Made by a program: the position numbers and the translations under genes
Shown here: piece by piece, positions 12,501 through 23,470 of the stretch
How the letters are laid out: every line of letters starts with the position of its first letter
How positions within the stretch are numbered: position 1 is the stretch's first letter
The notes under the pieces: generated by a model
What the model saw: the letters and a program-made list of their open reading frames with translations, nothing else
What the model was told of the DNA's origin: nothing
Databases searched by the model: none
From: Cannabis sativa
Taxonomy: Eukaryota; Streptophyta; Magnoliopsida; Rosales; Cannabaceae
Direction: 5' to 3'
Length of the DNA stretch: 64,000 nt
NCBI RefSeq assembly: GCF_029168945.1
Contig: NC_083607.1
Span: 41,649,257-41,713,256 of the forward strand

Positions 12501-13351
12501 TCTGCATCAGCCTGCGTGATAGCGAATACCCTGGCTGGAGTGGGTATCGCTGGAGCTCTCGGTGCCTCTGGTCGGAGCTGGGGACATTCCCTCTTGAAGT
12601 GTCCGGGCATGCCACAATGAAAGCATCCCTGACCCTTGCACTCACCCCGATGATGCCTCTTGCAGCTAGGGCACTCGGGATAGGAGAATCGGGTCTCAGT
12701 ACCACCAGGACGACTCCCTCGGTTCTGGTTCCCCCGGAACCTCTTGTTCTGACTCGAGCCACCGGAAGCAGCGGGTGCCCTCTTCCTCTGATCAATGGCC
12801 GAACCACTACTCCCCCTACTATAGCCTGATGCAGGAGGGGTAGGAGCTCCGCCACTAACCGGAGTACTGGCTGATTCTGACATGCACCCCACTGCGCCCT
12901 CAGCTCGCAGTGCCTTCTCCACCATCTGAGCATAGGTGGTGCTGTCGTCCGTGGTGATCATCAGGTCATGCCTGATCTTGGGATTCAACCCGTCCAAGTA
13001 CTTTTCCTTCTTGCTGAAGTCGGTCGGCACAATTCCCGAGGCTAACCTCGCCAACCGATCAAACTGAGTAGTATACTCAGTGACGCTCATGTTCTCCCGC
13101 TGGGTCAGGTGAACGAACTCTTTCCTCTTGGCGCTTCTGACCGCCTCATTGTAATACTTTGCGTTGAAGAGTTCTTGGAACCTTTCCCAAGTCATGGTGG
13201 TGACGTCATGGATCTGAGACACCATGTCCCACCATACCAGGGCGTCCTCCTGGAACTGAAACGTGGCGCACACCACTCTGTCGTTACCGGTGACACCCAT
13301 GAAATTCAGGATTCTGGTAATCACCGTCAGCCACTGTTCGGCTTTCATCAC
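9578..13351 (-). CDS. Ty3 gag-pol main frame (Gag C-term, PR, RT, RNase H, IN)
   Basis: A 1257-residue open frame. In order: retrotransposon gag domain (about 1-150), CCHC zinc knuckle [14 protein letters not shown] (243-256), aspartic protease with DSGATH (306-311), reverse transcriptase (about 480-690; YRELN near 545, catalytic FIDD near 642), RNase H (DAS near 791, TDHKSL near 851), then integrase with an HHCC zinc finger (H1000, H1007, C1037, C1040) and a DDE core (ITMDF near 1070, SDRDPKF near 1132, DGQSERT near 1163). All catalytic residues I looked for are present. The frame ends at a TAG where related elements read on. Its upstream end is also artificial: gag begins about 400 bases earlier and is reached only across two frameshifts. 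Together gag and pol encode the particle and the enzymes that copy and insert the element. Confidence 0.92.
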   Translation of the reverse strand: MMKAEQWLTVITRILNFMGVTGNDRVVCATFQFQEDALVWWDMVSQIHDVTTMTWERFQELFNAKYYNEAVRSAKRKEFVHLTQRENMSVTEYTTQFDRLARLASGIVPTDFSKKEKYLDGLNPKIRHDLMITTDDSTTYAQMVEKALRAEGAVGCMSESASTPVSGGAPTPPASGYSRGSSGSAIDQRKRAPAASGGSSQNKRFRGNQNRGSRPGGTETRFSYPECPSCKRHHRGECKGQGCFHCGMPGHFKRECPQLRPEAPRAPAIPTPARVFAITQADADASPSVVTGQLFINNSLYSVLFDSGATHSYVAARVFSKWGRPFDRYESGFGTLLPGGELVISNRWIRSMPMRIDGRELSADLIEMSLVEFDIILGMDFLSKYSASIDCKRKMVVFQPESEEPFVFVDSVQGSRIPVISAMSARELLHGGCLGFLAVVVDTTRPDTVRPEDIRVVREFLDVFPEELPGLPPQREIDFVIDLAPGVDPVSKAPYRMAPAELKELKIQLQGLLDIGFIRPSVSPWGAPVLFVKKKDGSMRMCIDYRELNKLTVKNKYPLPRIDDLFDQLQGKTVFSKIDLRSGYHQLRIREEDIPKTAFRTRYGHYEFLVMSFGLTNAPAAFMDLMNRVFKDFLDIYVIVFIDDILVYSQSEEEHELHLQMVLQRLREHKLYAKFKKCEFWLSQVSFLGHIVGKDGIKVDPGKIESVRDWPRPKTVTEIRSFLGLAGYYRRFVEGFSKISMPLTEVTKKNQRFIWSDKCEASFQELKQKLITAPILALPSDKEKFVVFCDASKQGLGCVLMQADRVIAYASRQLKDYEQRYPTHDLELAAVVFALKIWRHYLYGEKCEIYTDHKSLKYFFTQKDLNMRQRRWLELVKDYDWEILYHPGKANVVADALSRKGPGQVASMVQISPQIAEDMVRSSIEFVVGQLHNLTLQSDLLERIKVAQMTDPELVKIRDEVLAGQAKDFSMSDSGMLLYKDRVCVPSSEELRNEIFEEAHSTPYSLHPGTTKMYQDLKPYFWWSGMKKNLVEFVSRCLTCQQIKAEHQRPAGLLQPLTLPEWKWEDITMDFVVGLPRTTSLYDSIWVVVDRFTKSAHFLPVRTTFSVDQLAELYVREIVRLHGVPKSIVSDRDPKFTSKFWQSLQRAMGTKLKFSTAFHPQTDGQSERTIQILEDMLRACVMDFEGSWSKYLPLIEFSYNNSYQSTIGMAPYELLYGRKCRSPIHWDETGERKYLGPESVQRTNEAIEKIKARMLAS

Positions 13352-13566
13352 GTCCGGACCTCCCAGGAATACCGGAGGTGCCTGCTTCCGGACCGCTCAT
13401 ATAATGGTTCCAATCTATGGGCCGCCACCACTATCTCGGTCTGGGCAGCAGGGGCAGGTGCCACTGGAACTACGGGCACAGGAACTGCAGGAGCACCCTG
13501 CTGTCTCAACCTCTGAATCTCGAGGTCTTGCTCTTCGATCCGGGCTTGCATCTCCGCAAACCGCAA
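13348..13566 (-). pseudogene. Ty3 gag middle fragment
   Basis: A 72-residue frame with FAEMQARIEEQDLEIQRLRQ, a short coiled-coil-like stretch typical of chromovirus Gag N-termini, then a Pro/Val/Ala-rich linker and RLEPLYER. It links the gag start (13757) to the main frame. At about 13395-13400 the reading must shift by one base to enter the main frame; at about 13575-13580 it must shift by one base to join the upstream piece. Both look like single-base losses. Confidence 0.75.
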
Positions 13567-13757
13567 CTCCCAATTCGGGGCTCCCTGATCGGCCGGGGAG
13601 CACCGGCAGCCTGTGGCGGGTTCTCATCACCCCGGCCACGAGCCCTGCCTCGGGGACCTCTGCCTCGGCCCCTAGCAGGTGGGGGAAACTGAGCTCCCTG
13701 TCCCTGATTCGACCCTACGGAGTTGCCCTGACTCCTGGTAGTCCGCCTGGCGTCCAT
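13506..13757 (-). pseudogene. Ty3 gag N-terminal fragment with the gag start
   Basis: It starts MDARRTTRSQGNS, the first ATG after the PBS-side leader and a plausible gag start. It is followed by an Arg/Gly-rich run (RGRGRGPRGRARGRG) and AAGAPRPIREP. Homology-like reading is lost near 13578 where a frameshift moves the coding sense to the next frame; the rest of this frame is not coding. The 266 bases between it and the PBS form the untranslated leader. Confidence 0.7.
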
Positions 13758-14023
13758 CTAGTTAGAACCGCCTGCGAAACCAAGAGTTGGCATATCAGGT
13801 CGTATTCAAGGCGAGCTTACTAATGCCGCTTAATTTGGAAATTAAAAACGAAACATGCGCCTATTCTACTATCAGGCTACTAACATGCTTCCTAACAGGC
13901 TTTTCTTTTTCATAACTGAATAAAATAAACTACTAAAGCAATAAAGGCTTACTGAACCGTGAACCGAGCTAACTGCTGATGATGATTGTACATGTCGTGA
14001 CGATCTTCGGAAGACAACCTGGC

Positions 14024-14036
14024 GGCTCTGATACCA
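14024..14036 (-). other. primer binding site, tRNA-iMet type (Ty3)
   Basis: The minus strand reads TGGTATCAGAGCC three bases inside the 5' LTR. TGGTATCAGAGC is the well-known plant retrotransposon PBS complementary to the 3' end of initiator tRNA-Met. Confidence 0.9.
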
Positions 14037-14039
14037 AAT

Positions 14040-16349
14040 TGTAACACCCTAACTACCTTAGGCGTATTACGTGATTTTTAAACGTACTGTGCAGCTCGTT
14101 GCTAATCAACGAGGTTTATGGAAAAACGTGATTAATTTAAAATTTTGCTTTTTGATTAAACTTGTAAAACATATTATAAAAGACTCGGGATCCCGATTAT
14201 AAAAACATTTACAAAAAGTTTAACTGTTTAACTATTACATCAAAATAAAAGTCGTCTAACGACAGTTACAAAAATCTCAGCCTTGCTGTCCCGAGGATCG
14301 TACGCTCCAGGCCTAACCGCCCCGACATGTACAATCTCATGAGCTCGCTCACGGTCCATCAGCTACAGCCTTGCCTTTACCTACACATGAATATAAACTG
14401 TGAGTCGACAGACTCAGTAAGAAAAGCATAATAATACTCATACATAATACTAACTGCCGTGTCCAACACGATACTGAGTCCCGCTACTGCCATGTCCAAC
14501 ATGGTACTGAGCCACTACCGCCATGTCCAACATGGTGCGAGTTACGAACGTTCATAGGGACGGTACTATTGACACGTAACAACCGATCGGTCGAGCCGGT
14601 CATACTCCATTCTTGGTCATACTCCGGCTGTACCGACGTGTTACTATATCCTCCCGATCGGTCGAGCCGGTCATACTCCGCCTTTGGTCATACTCCGGCT
14701 GTCTGCAGACGGGATACGTCATTAGCACGGAACCACCAACCAAGTGTCGGCTGATCGGTCAAGCCGGTCATACTCCATTCTTGGTCATACTCCGGCTGTA
14801 CCGACGTGACGGGGTTGGATGGTTCGAAGCCAACATACAACTAATGTAATCTAATAGGCTACCTACATGCACGCTAAACATGTAATCTACATATGCATAC
14901 CGTTATACTAATCTTACGGATTCCGATTTCGGGTGTCTTGGCCAACCCGACGGAACCGAAGCCGAGCGGCGGATTGCGGCTCCTAAACCATAAAAATCAC
15001 AACGCTATAAGTGACACGCTAAATCACTTCCCGGGGACTAAAACTAAGAACTAAAAGTTTCCCTATCGATAAAAAGCATGGCAATACCCCTAAAAACCTA
15101 AAAACGAGGAAAACTAGGGTTCGGAAAAATTCCCCAACCGTAAGCAGGTTGCCCAACCGAATTCCGGTTAGGGAATTATCGAACCCTCATCCGAATTCGG
15201 ATGCACAACCGGAATTCCGGTTCCTCGCAGGCAGCCAACTAAAATTCTCATAACTCGACCAATTCAACCCCAATTGGTCCCAAACTTTCCAGACCTGTTC
15301 TAAACTATCCCTAGAACAAATCCAAGGCATCAAAACCACCCAGAAAACACATAGGCAAAATTCACCATTAAAGACCAAGCTTTGAGTTCCAAAACTCAAA
15401 CTTGGTTAAATCCACTAACATGCATCCAAACCTATTTAATTCTACTCAAATAAGCATGAATAAGCTTCTGAAAACATACAAGAACACCCAGCAATTTCAC
15501 AGAAACAAAATGAACCATTTCACTCAAAAATCACATATTTGCATAGGAAATTCAAAGCTTTAAACAACACCACTAGCATGCATTAAAACCTATATAATCC
15601 AACCATTTAAAACCTAATTAAGCTACTGGAAACAACAATTAAACACAGCAGCAAGAACTTCAAATTAACATGCATTTTCTCAACTTTTTCATCAAACAAA
15701 CTCAAGAAAACAAGGTAGAGAAATTATATAAAGAAATACCTCAACAAGGGATTATTAGAGCTTGCAATCCAAGCTTGAATCACCACCAAAAATTCCAGCT
15801 CTTGAACCCCAAGTTTCAGCCGAAAAAGAGAGAGAGAAAAGAGAGTGTTTTCTTTGGAAAAAATTCTATTTTTAACACTTAGTCTCATTTTTGTAAAAAT
15901 GAAGAATTAAACATAAATACTCACTTATCACACCTCATTTCAGCCAAGTAAACATTAAACAAATATTTATTTTTCAAATAATACACTCACATAAGACAAA
16001 ACACTAATGGGGCAAAAAGACCATTTTGCCCCTCCACCATAAAATCATGAAAATCATACTAAAGGGGTATTTTTGGGAAATTCTAAATTCCCGGCCATTC
16101 CCGACATTCCCAATGTCTAAAACCCGTCCCCAAATTACTAACATACTAAGTTGTGATTTCTACTGAGCCAAACGCCGAGTTCCAAAATACCGGACACCGG
16201 AAATGCAAAATATAAAGGCTACTGATGACATAATCATGCATTTCTGAATTCCATAAATAACAGTAATAAATTATTTAAATAGCTATAAATAATTTCATAA
16301 ATAAACATAAACAACTGCTAATTTCCAAATTAACTAAGCGGGCTTTACA
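14040..16349 (-). repeat. 5' LTR of Ty3 element (2310 bp)
   Basis: Partner of 6755-9069, with the same ends, followed on the right by the TSD TCTTC (16350-16354). It would hold the promoter for the element's RNA. Its tandem arrays (about 14457-14815) differ from those of the other LTR in several parallel positions. Confidence 0.93.
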
Positions 16350-16985
16350 TCTTCTCTAAATGAAAGACATTTTAGAGGCAGCTCCAGCTTCTAAGATAGT
16401 CGAATTTGGGAAGTAAAAACCTTTTAGGAATTTAAGAGCTAATAAGTTTGGGTAATGAATGAACCTCCAAACTTGCTTAACCAACATTGCTTTATTGAAA
16501 ACACTTAGGTCTCAAAAGCCCAAGCCACCATTATTTTTATGCCAACAAATTCTACCCCATTTACACTAGTGGATTCTCTTCTTATTTCCCTTCTCCTCCC
16601 ACTAGAATCTAGCCATCATACCATGAAGATCTTTTATAGATACGAAATTTGAAGAGATTCATTTAGTAAGATGGAATAGTTTGTACCACTGCCTTGATCA
16701 AAGTTTCTTTACCTCCTTAAAAAAAGAATTATGTTTTCCAATGGAAGAGGTTTTGCCAAACTTTATCTCTGACATGTTGGAAGAGAGTCTTCTTGGTCCT
16801 TCCCATGAAATATGACAACCCAGATGTTTCTCATGGCAGGAGACTCTCAAAATTTGAAGTATGCTATCTATCTCCCTTATCAAGTCCTCGGTATTCCCAT
16901 GGCTTATATAGAAAGTTGACTTAGCAAAATTAACCACTTGACTTGAAGCTTTAGCATAAATATATAGTGTCATCCAAAATGTTGT
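16350..16985 (-). pseudogene. LINE ORF2 pseudogene, 5' part (end of reverse transcriptase)
   Basis: The minus strand carries the late part of a plant LINE reverse transcriptase. One frame (16698-16973) has AKASSQVVNFAKSTFYIS and CHEKHLGC, matching the usual 'SGQ.NF.KS..FFS' and 'YLG' motifs. Further on, CWHKNNGGLGF, DLSVFNKAMLVKQVWRFIH and LKFLKGFYFPNS match the segment after RT. Stops and frameshifts interrupt it. There is no LINE sequence to the right of about 16985, so the remnant is 5'-truncated, as is usual for LINEs. It continues at 6754 across the Ty3 insertion. Confidence 0.75.
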
Positions 16986-18318
16986 CCACCTGACGTGGCA
17001 TGTCCACGTAAATCAAGATAGATTAGAAGTGGAATACAGCCTTGCCAATAGCAAGACAAAGTCTCCTTACAAGGTATGGCAAAACTATCAAGTAGCAAGG
17101 GAAAGGGGTTAAGTGAGCTGTCGAGGAGCTATACCACCATGTCTGGTCGGTCAAGGGGAGTCTATAGGCCGACCATGATGAGTTTATATGGCTGGCCAAG
17201 GTTTAAGCACAAGCTAGCCAGCCAAAAAGTTATTTTTAGACCAAGGAAGGATCCGTTTGACCAAGAAGCCTGATCTCTGGAAGGCAAAGGTGTACAAAGG
17301 CGGGCCTCCACCTTTAAAGGTTGGCTTCTACCTCCGAGGACTGGCCTCCATCTATAGAGGCTTGCCACCACTAAGGTTGGCCATCACCAAGGCGAGCCAT
17401 CTCCTACTAAGGCTGGCCAACACCTACAATGGCTGGCCTCCTCTTGCCAAAGCTGGCAGGAACATGACCTCCAAGATCCCGGCAAGCACATGGCCAGCCC
17501 AACCTTAGCAGGCACATGGCCGGCCAGATCCTGGTAGGAGCATAGCCAGCCATAGGCTGACACATGTGAGCCATATTTTAATGCATAAAATTATTTTACC
17601 AATTTAATCTTAAATAAGATTTATTATTTATTTTTCAATAAATAATAATTGATTAATTCTTATTAATCTCTTATTTAATTCTAGAATAATTAAATATTAT
17701 TTTCTACTAAAATAATATAGTTCTCTCTCATAATATTATTTAGCAATAATATTATATTTAACTAATATATAGTTTTCTATGAATAAAACTAAATAGTTAA
17801 ATCTATTTAATTAGTAAATTTATAGCTAAATAATTATATAAAATAATAATTATTCAAAATTATTATTTTTTCCTCTAGAATTATTCTCATAGAAATTACT
17901 TTTTTTTTTTAGTTTATTCCTCAAATTAAACCTTGCCCTATACAATTTTCTATAGACATGATCCGAGGACCATAGACCTATATTTGAAGCTCCAATTAAC
18001 TCTAAATTACTATTGAACTCATCAATAACTCAATTTATTAATTCTATTATTACTTGACCATAAATATAGAATTACACTCGTTGAAAATATAGACTTATAT
18101 TATAGAATTCTTTCTAGCAGTACATTAATATAATTAACATAAGTAGTTCCTCCTCCAATTATTAGTTCATAATTAGAGTTGGTCAAAACTAATGTTTTAC
18201 CCTTCTAACTACATCTTGAATTCTTTATGTGCCATTAATTCAATGTGAATATTAATATATAAGTCCCATAATAGATTTAGATCTAATTGTATTCACTCCC
18301 AGAATTAAACACTATAAG
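16986..18318 (-). repeat. degraded LTR-like DNA with GGCTGGCC repeats
   Basis: No gene. Positions about 17150-17560 hold many imperfect GGCTGGCC, GGCCAGCC and GGCCGGCC motifs in unusually GC-rich DNA, followed by AT-rich sequence. The later part parallels the 1.9 kb LTR family in layout: a GGCCGGCC site, an AT-rich stretch, GAGGACCATAGACCTATAT followed by AGCTCCAAT, and a TAGAATTACACTC motif. The LTR family has GGGGACCATAGGTCTAT, GAGCTTCCAAT and TAGAATTGCACTC. It is probably a distant relative in the same (minus) orientation. Its ends are not defined. Open frames here (17076-17273, 17257-17508) read through the repeats and are not taken as genes. Confidence 0.45.
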
Positions 18319-18451
18319 TGTTGACTGTAGATTTAGCCAACTGACGTAGAGTCTAACTAGGATCAAATTTCGCTTATGACTGTCATGTGTGGAATGATAA
18401 TTAATATTAAGACACAATGATTTATAGAGGTTTGGCCCCTATATTCTGGTA

Positions 18452-18456
18452 ATGGC
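18452..18456. repeat. TSD ATGGC (left) of the outer coding-free element
   Basis: ATGGC precedes the LTR start at 18457 and recurs at 44868-44872 right after the element's other end, 26.4 kb away. This exact match ties the two ends together as one insertion. Confidence 0.85.
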
Positions 18457-20328
18457 TGTTGGAATTATTTTACCAGTATCTAGATTTACTACCAAGTATG
18501 TTTGATTAACATCCTAATATGAATTCTAAAACAATGAAAATAAACACATAAGAGTTTAAGAAAACCTTACATTGGGTGCAGCGGAATATTATGACTCCTT
18601 CCATTCAGATCTCTAGCCATTGATTCCTTTCTGTAGCAGAGCATTATCAAGATCTGAAACTGGATCTCTTTCTCTCCTTCTTTGATGCTGATTCTCCTTC
18701 TTGTTGGTTGATTTTCCACAGTCTTACATACTATGATTGAGGTACCACTTGATGTGTGTGGGAACTACTCATTCACTCAAGGGATTTCGAAATTTAGAGA
18801 AGAAAAGAGAGAGAAGGGGCGGCTTGGGTTTTCTCTGAAGGAAACAATGTGCAAAGTTATGAGTTTCCTGAAGCCAACACTTTCTATTTATAGAATGCCC
18901 TCTAAGGTTAGAATTGTGTGGCATTAAAATAATAGAAAAAATAAAATGGTAAACCTCTTGCATAGTGGGAGGCCCATATAAGGAAATTGGGCCTCACTTT
19001 GGAACTTTCCCATTTTGTTATTTTTCATTCCCATTTCCTCAAAAATGCCAATTTTCCAATTTAACCTTTTAAATGCCAATTCTAATTATTTAATAACTTA
19101 AAAATAATTATTAAATAATATTTTCATTTAATATATTTATTAATTTAGACATATAAAGTATCTTAATTAATAAATAAACCTAGAATCTCTTTTCTTTACA
19201 ATTTTGCCCTTGCTTAGTGAAAATTCATAAAGTAGACATAGTCTAACTTAAGAATTAAAATTGATTAATCAAAATCAATTAACTGAGTCTTACAAGCAGT
19301 ATGTTCTCAACTAGTATGAGGACCATGGGTCTATATAACCGAGCTTCCAATAAGTTGAACCGAATTTACCAAGTCAATTCCCTAACTTATTAATTCCTTA
19401 TTGAATCCACTCTAAGAACTTTGAATTGCACTCTCAATAATATAGAACGCTCTATATGTTCCACGATATAGATATGTCATTAGTTATGCATTGTTATAAT
19501 CCTAATTTGATCAATGATCCTCTATATATATGATTTACATTGTAAAGGGATTAAATTACCGTAACACCCTACAATGTATTTTATCCTTAAAACACTTAAC
19601 CCTGTATAAATGATATTTCAGCTAAGTGAAATGAGTACTCCACCATTTATTTTTCGTTTGGTTAAGCTCGAAGGAAATCATCTTTTACTTTCTATTCGCC
19701 AGATAGAAGCTATAGATTCCATATTTATATTAGCGGTCTCACTCAATCGCACTACCGTGTTCCCAAAATGTACGTATCACCCTGACCTAAAAGTAGGCTT
19801 AACTAACAAATAAAAGAACACGAATAACACTCTTGAGATTGAACCTAATCATATCAGGATTAAGATCATTTGATCTAGGATCAACATGTGATATTGAATC
19901 GAATAGATATTACGGTAAATTCAAATATATCTAATCAAAGTTCAATATTGGTCCCTTCCGATGTATACTCCATACATCCGATACTGGTAAACTTTGCCAA
20001 TGTCCTAGAAAGGACATAACACTTTTCCAAGGTGTAAGAATACCTATCACTCATTATACCATGTCAGTCTAAATCCAGTATTTTGACAAATCAGGGAATA
20101 AACTTTCGAACATATAATTAAGATTATATTCCACTGTGCTGACAACACTATAATCATTAACAAATTCATATGTTTTGGACTTAAATAGAATTCATACATT
20201 ATATATATATATATAATCATGAAATAAATCATGTGAACCATGGAAAATAAAATGTTATTTCTGATCTTTATTACTAAGTAAATCTGATTATATTGAAATG
20301 GGCTTTATTTAGGGTGCAAAACCCAACA
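18457..20328 (-). repeat. 3' LTR of the outer coding-free element (1872 bp)
   Basis: The minus strand starts TGTTGGGTTTTGCACCCTAA and ends CCAACA. It aligns by eye with the other LTRs of the family. A TATA box lies at 18884-18893. Open frames inside (18733-18927, 19610-19813) recur in other copies and are not genes. Confidence 0.9.
18884..18893 (-). promoter_or_regulatory. TATA box in LTR
   Basis: The minus strand reads CTATAAATAG, at the same place as in the other LTRs of the family. Confidence 0.5.
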
Positions 20329-20340
20329 AACTCCCACTTG
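20329..20340 (-). other. polypurine tract of the outer element
   Basis: The minus strand reads CAAGTGGGAGTT immediately before the LTR. The same tract lies before the 3' LTR at 26101-26112 (plus) and 48274-48285 (minus). Confidence 0.75.
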
Positions 20341-22751
20341 AACTAATATAAAACAAAATGTGCATTTCAAATAATCTCAACACCTTGATACACAAATCAA
20401 CTGTAATAGTAGTAAACTCCTCGTAATAGGATCTGACAGGTTGAATTAAACACAACCTCTTCTCCACCATTACTCTTCATTAATCACAAAATCCTTGATA
20501 ATGTGAAATTCCTCTCTATATGTCTACTCTCTTGGGATACTGGATTCTATACTTTTGGCAACTACTTCTTGGTTATTCAGGAAGTAACACTAGTAGTTAA
20601 GGCAAGTTGGAACGGTGCCACAAATGTATAGAACTTTCCTTAGACTGAATAAGTACCTTTCCTACAACTTTAACATTCAGTCTCTCTCTGATAGACCTAG
20701 AGACATCAGATAGGTTTTTACACTTCTCCAAAATCGCTACTCCACCCCCAGAGTAATCACCATCTTATAAGCAGACTTTCTAGCACAAAGGCAAGTCTCG
20801 AAATCTGATGTGGTGTAGCCTAAGAGTTTTTAAACACACCCTTATTGACTAACATATAGTTCCTCTTCTTAATCTTAAGATTTATTTGATTGTCCCACTC
20901 AATAGCAAGTGTCTGGTCTAAGGCATACTAAAGCATTTCTGAGACCTCTCACTGTTGATTTAAGAAATTCTTTCATGGCTTTATCTTTTCTGGAATAGTT
21001 GAGACTTTTCCTTAGATAAATAAAATCTATGTCTAGAAGTTGTGAAGCTTCTATAGATTGCCATAGGAAAGAAAATGCTTCAGCTTCTTACTAAAGTAAG
21101 TTGCTTGCATTGGAGTAAGTAATTACCAGGTATACCACAAGCCATAGGTTTAGATAAACTCAAACCTATAATACTAGGAACATGAAGTTTTGTTGAGTCC
21201 ATTGAATAGACTTATTAACGAAAATTTCCTTTTATGTCCTTGTAATAGAAAACTTTAGGTTACTCCACGTGAATGGATTAAACCATAGTTCTCTTGGCTT
21301 TCTTCTTAGTTTCTTATCTTGACAATCCATTACTTGTTTAAACTCACAATGGATTTTAATCACTAGTGTCTTCCAAGTCATAAGAAGGTGAGTTCCTAGA
21401 AACCCTCCCACTACGACAAGGTACCGTGAATTATGTCTAAGAAAACTAAATGGTATTATCCTCTTCGGTTGTGTCAAGACAACAGAGGCAGTGGGATCAT
21501 CATGTAAAATAAGATGATAGAACACTTTTGGAATCAAGAAAAGGAATATCTCCTTTATTTTCTACTTTATTTTCAGACTTAGTCATTCTCTTACAAAGTA
21601 GTATTTGTTTAAACAAACACTTTCTTATCTATTGACTATGGGATGTTCCACCCCTAATCACTTAGAATAGCTAACAAACATGCAAACCAGGGTGATCAGT
21701 TCTAGCTTTTCTTAAGATTTCGATTAGGTCATCCATGAATCTAGTAATGATTTACATAAAGTATACAACCATTGCATCATTTTGAAATTATATTACCATA
21801 GAAGGATTTAGGCAACGACTAGTAACTATATATCAATATGCAAATTGAATTTCTGGGGAGGTAAGTTTGGATATAATTCAAAAATCAAATTAATGATCTT
21901 TGAACTGCATATCTACTAACTTTTTCTCCACCCCTATCAGTTTGCAAGATCTTTAACCACTTACCTTAATGGTTTTCACCATTGCTAGAAATTCATGAAA
22001 TTTTTCAAACATTTCAAATTTCTTTTGCTTAAGGTAAAATCTAGAGTGATCGTTTTAAGAATACAACGAAAACTCATATCCACCCCTGAATGTACATACA
22101 TCTGCGAATGAGATGAACTTACTTTCAGTGGATATAGGCATATTAACTCTTTGCAAAGATTGATCTTGTCAAAACCACTATGAACAAGATACAAATGCCA
22201 TAGATTTATAAAATATGTGGTTGTATCTTTTGATGACTTAAGTTTAGTTACACCAAAGAGTTCTTAAAATAGTGCAAGTGGATTCTGGTCACAAAATACT
22301 AAAACCATACAGTTTGAATCCATTGATAGAAAATGGTTATTAAATACTTGTGAAAGTGTAACTGTATGATGAGTAATTCTTTCTTGGACTACCACTACTA
22401 ATTTTAACTCTATGATTGATTTGCCCATACAAATAGGAGATTTCTAAGATTGAGGATTTATATCATTTTGGGATAGAATTTTGAGAATATAATCATATGC
22501 GTCATTTAATTTCTTAAGAGAAAATATAGAATGACTTTATATGATTTATAGACCATTCATCCAATGATATGTCATTGAGCTAATTCGAAATGAATAAGTT
22601 AAGAGGAATTAGGATAATTTCGTTTTAAATAAGAATCCAACGATGCTCTGATTAGCGAGAGTCAAAGTAATCTTATTTATACAATCTTCTTGTTTCATAT
22701 TGTAAAATACTAGTCTAAGGTGTCATCAATTGATGAACAGCTAGATGTTGC
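20341..22751 (-). other. non-coding internal region of the outer element, PPT side
   Basis: It has no protein-coding content in any frame. It is collinear with 48286-50800 (same strand) and, reversed, with much of 24344-26098. Shared landmarks include the CACCCCTA (plus strand) / TAGGGGTGG (minus strand) motifs and CTCCCACT sites. Conservation among three copies without coding sense suggests cis-acting RNA or DNA sites. Confidence 0.7.
22747..22751. repeat. TSD GTTGC (left) of the gag-only element
   Basis: GTTGC at 22747-22751 is repeated at 28061-28065. The uninterrupted site is visible in the related element at about 50790-50810 (AGATGTTGCGTTTACAATA). Confidence 0.85.
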
Positions 22752-23242
22752 TGTTGGGTTTTATGCCCTAAATAAAACTCATTACAATCTGATTAGTTAT
22801 CAATTTAGAAATGAATTATGATTACATGTATGTTACATGTTTATGGTTTAATACATATACTTGATATATGCACAAAATCAGTTAAATCCAGAACATATAG
22901 TTTTTCACAATTACAGTATCGTCAATACAGTGGAATGTGATTGTGATTATATGATTCAAAAGATTTGGTCCCTGTTCATCAGTGTTTTGGATTTACACTG
23001 ATGTGATAATCAGCGATGAAGTATACTTACACTTGGAGTAAGTGTTATGTTCTTTCCAGAACATTGGCAAAGTATACTGGTTTCGAATGCATGGAGTATG
23101 CATTGGACTGGACCGATATTGAACATGGTTAAAGATATTGTACACTTACCGTTGTATCTTTCCAAGTCAATGTTAGAAGTTGATCTTAGATTAAGAGAAT
23201 CTAAATCCTGATATGCTTAGGTTGTTAAATCAACATACTTGC
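22752..23242 (+). repeat. 5' LTR of the gag-only element, internally deleted
   Basis: The first 470 bases match 26113-26580 with about five differences. It then jumps at TTAGG (23217-23221) to the LTR's last part (GTTGTTAAATCAACATACTTGC), skipping about 1.4 kb, and breaks off before the LTR terminus. The end of the LTR and the PBS are lost. Confidence 0.8.
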
Positions 23243-23470
23243 TATTCTAGATTAGCTGACAACTCTATTCAATGAATGATAGCTTTGACTCTCGCCTAAA
23301 CGGGACACTGATATCAGTTTGTTGAAAACCTTGGAAATTATTTAGGATTGATTTTTTTTTTTATTTTCTCTAGTCATTCCTACTTGCTGTATGCTGATAA
23401 TTTCTAAATGAGATTTTGTGATAAACCATAACTGATATCTATGTATTATCTTGTAGTATCCTGAATTGAA

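Larger units (their letters stand above)
6755..16349 (-). mobile_element. Ty3/Gypsy chromovirus, Tekay-like, near-complete
   Basis: A 9.6 kb LTR retrotransposon on the minus strand. It has two LTRs of about 2.31 kb with TGTAACACCC...TTTACA ends, a 5-base TSD, a PBS matching the 3' end of initiator tRNA-Met, gag with a CCHC knuckle, protease, reverse transcriptase, RNase H, integrase, and a C-terminal chromodomain-like segment, with the PPT touching the pol stop. The order PR-RT-RH-IN marks Ty3; the chromodomain plus long LTRs point to the Tekay (Del) lineage. The coding region has one in-frame stop and two single-base frameshifts, so this copy cannot make an intact polyprotein. It sits inside a LINE pseudogene. 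Confidence 0.93.

Noticed and set aside
12289..12933. 214-codon open frame in the Ty3 gag region
   Set aside because: It overlaps the gag-protease frame on the same strand in another frame; its content is a shifted reading of the true frame.
13263..13823. 186-codon plus-strand frame opposite gag
   Set aside because: It is antisense to gag in GC-richer DNA, has no recognisable motif, and gag sense is on the other strand.
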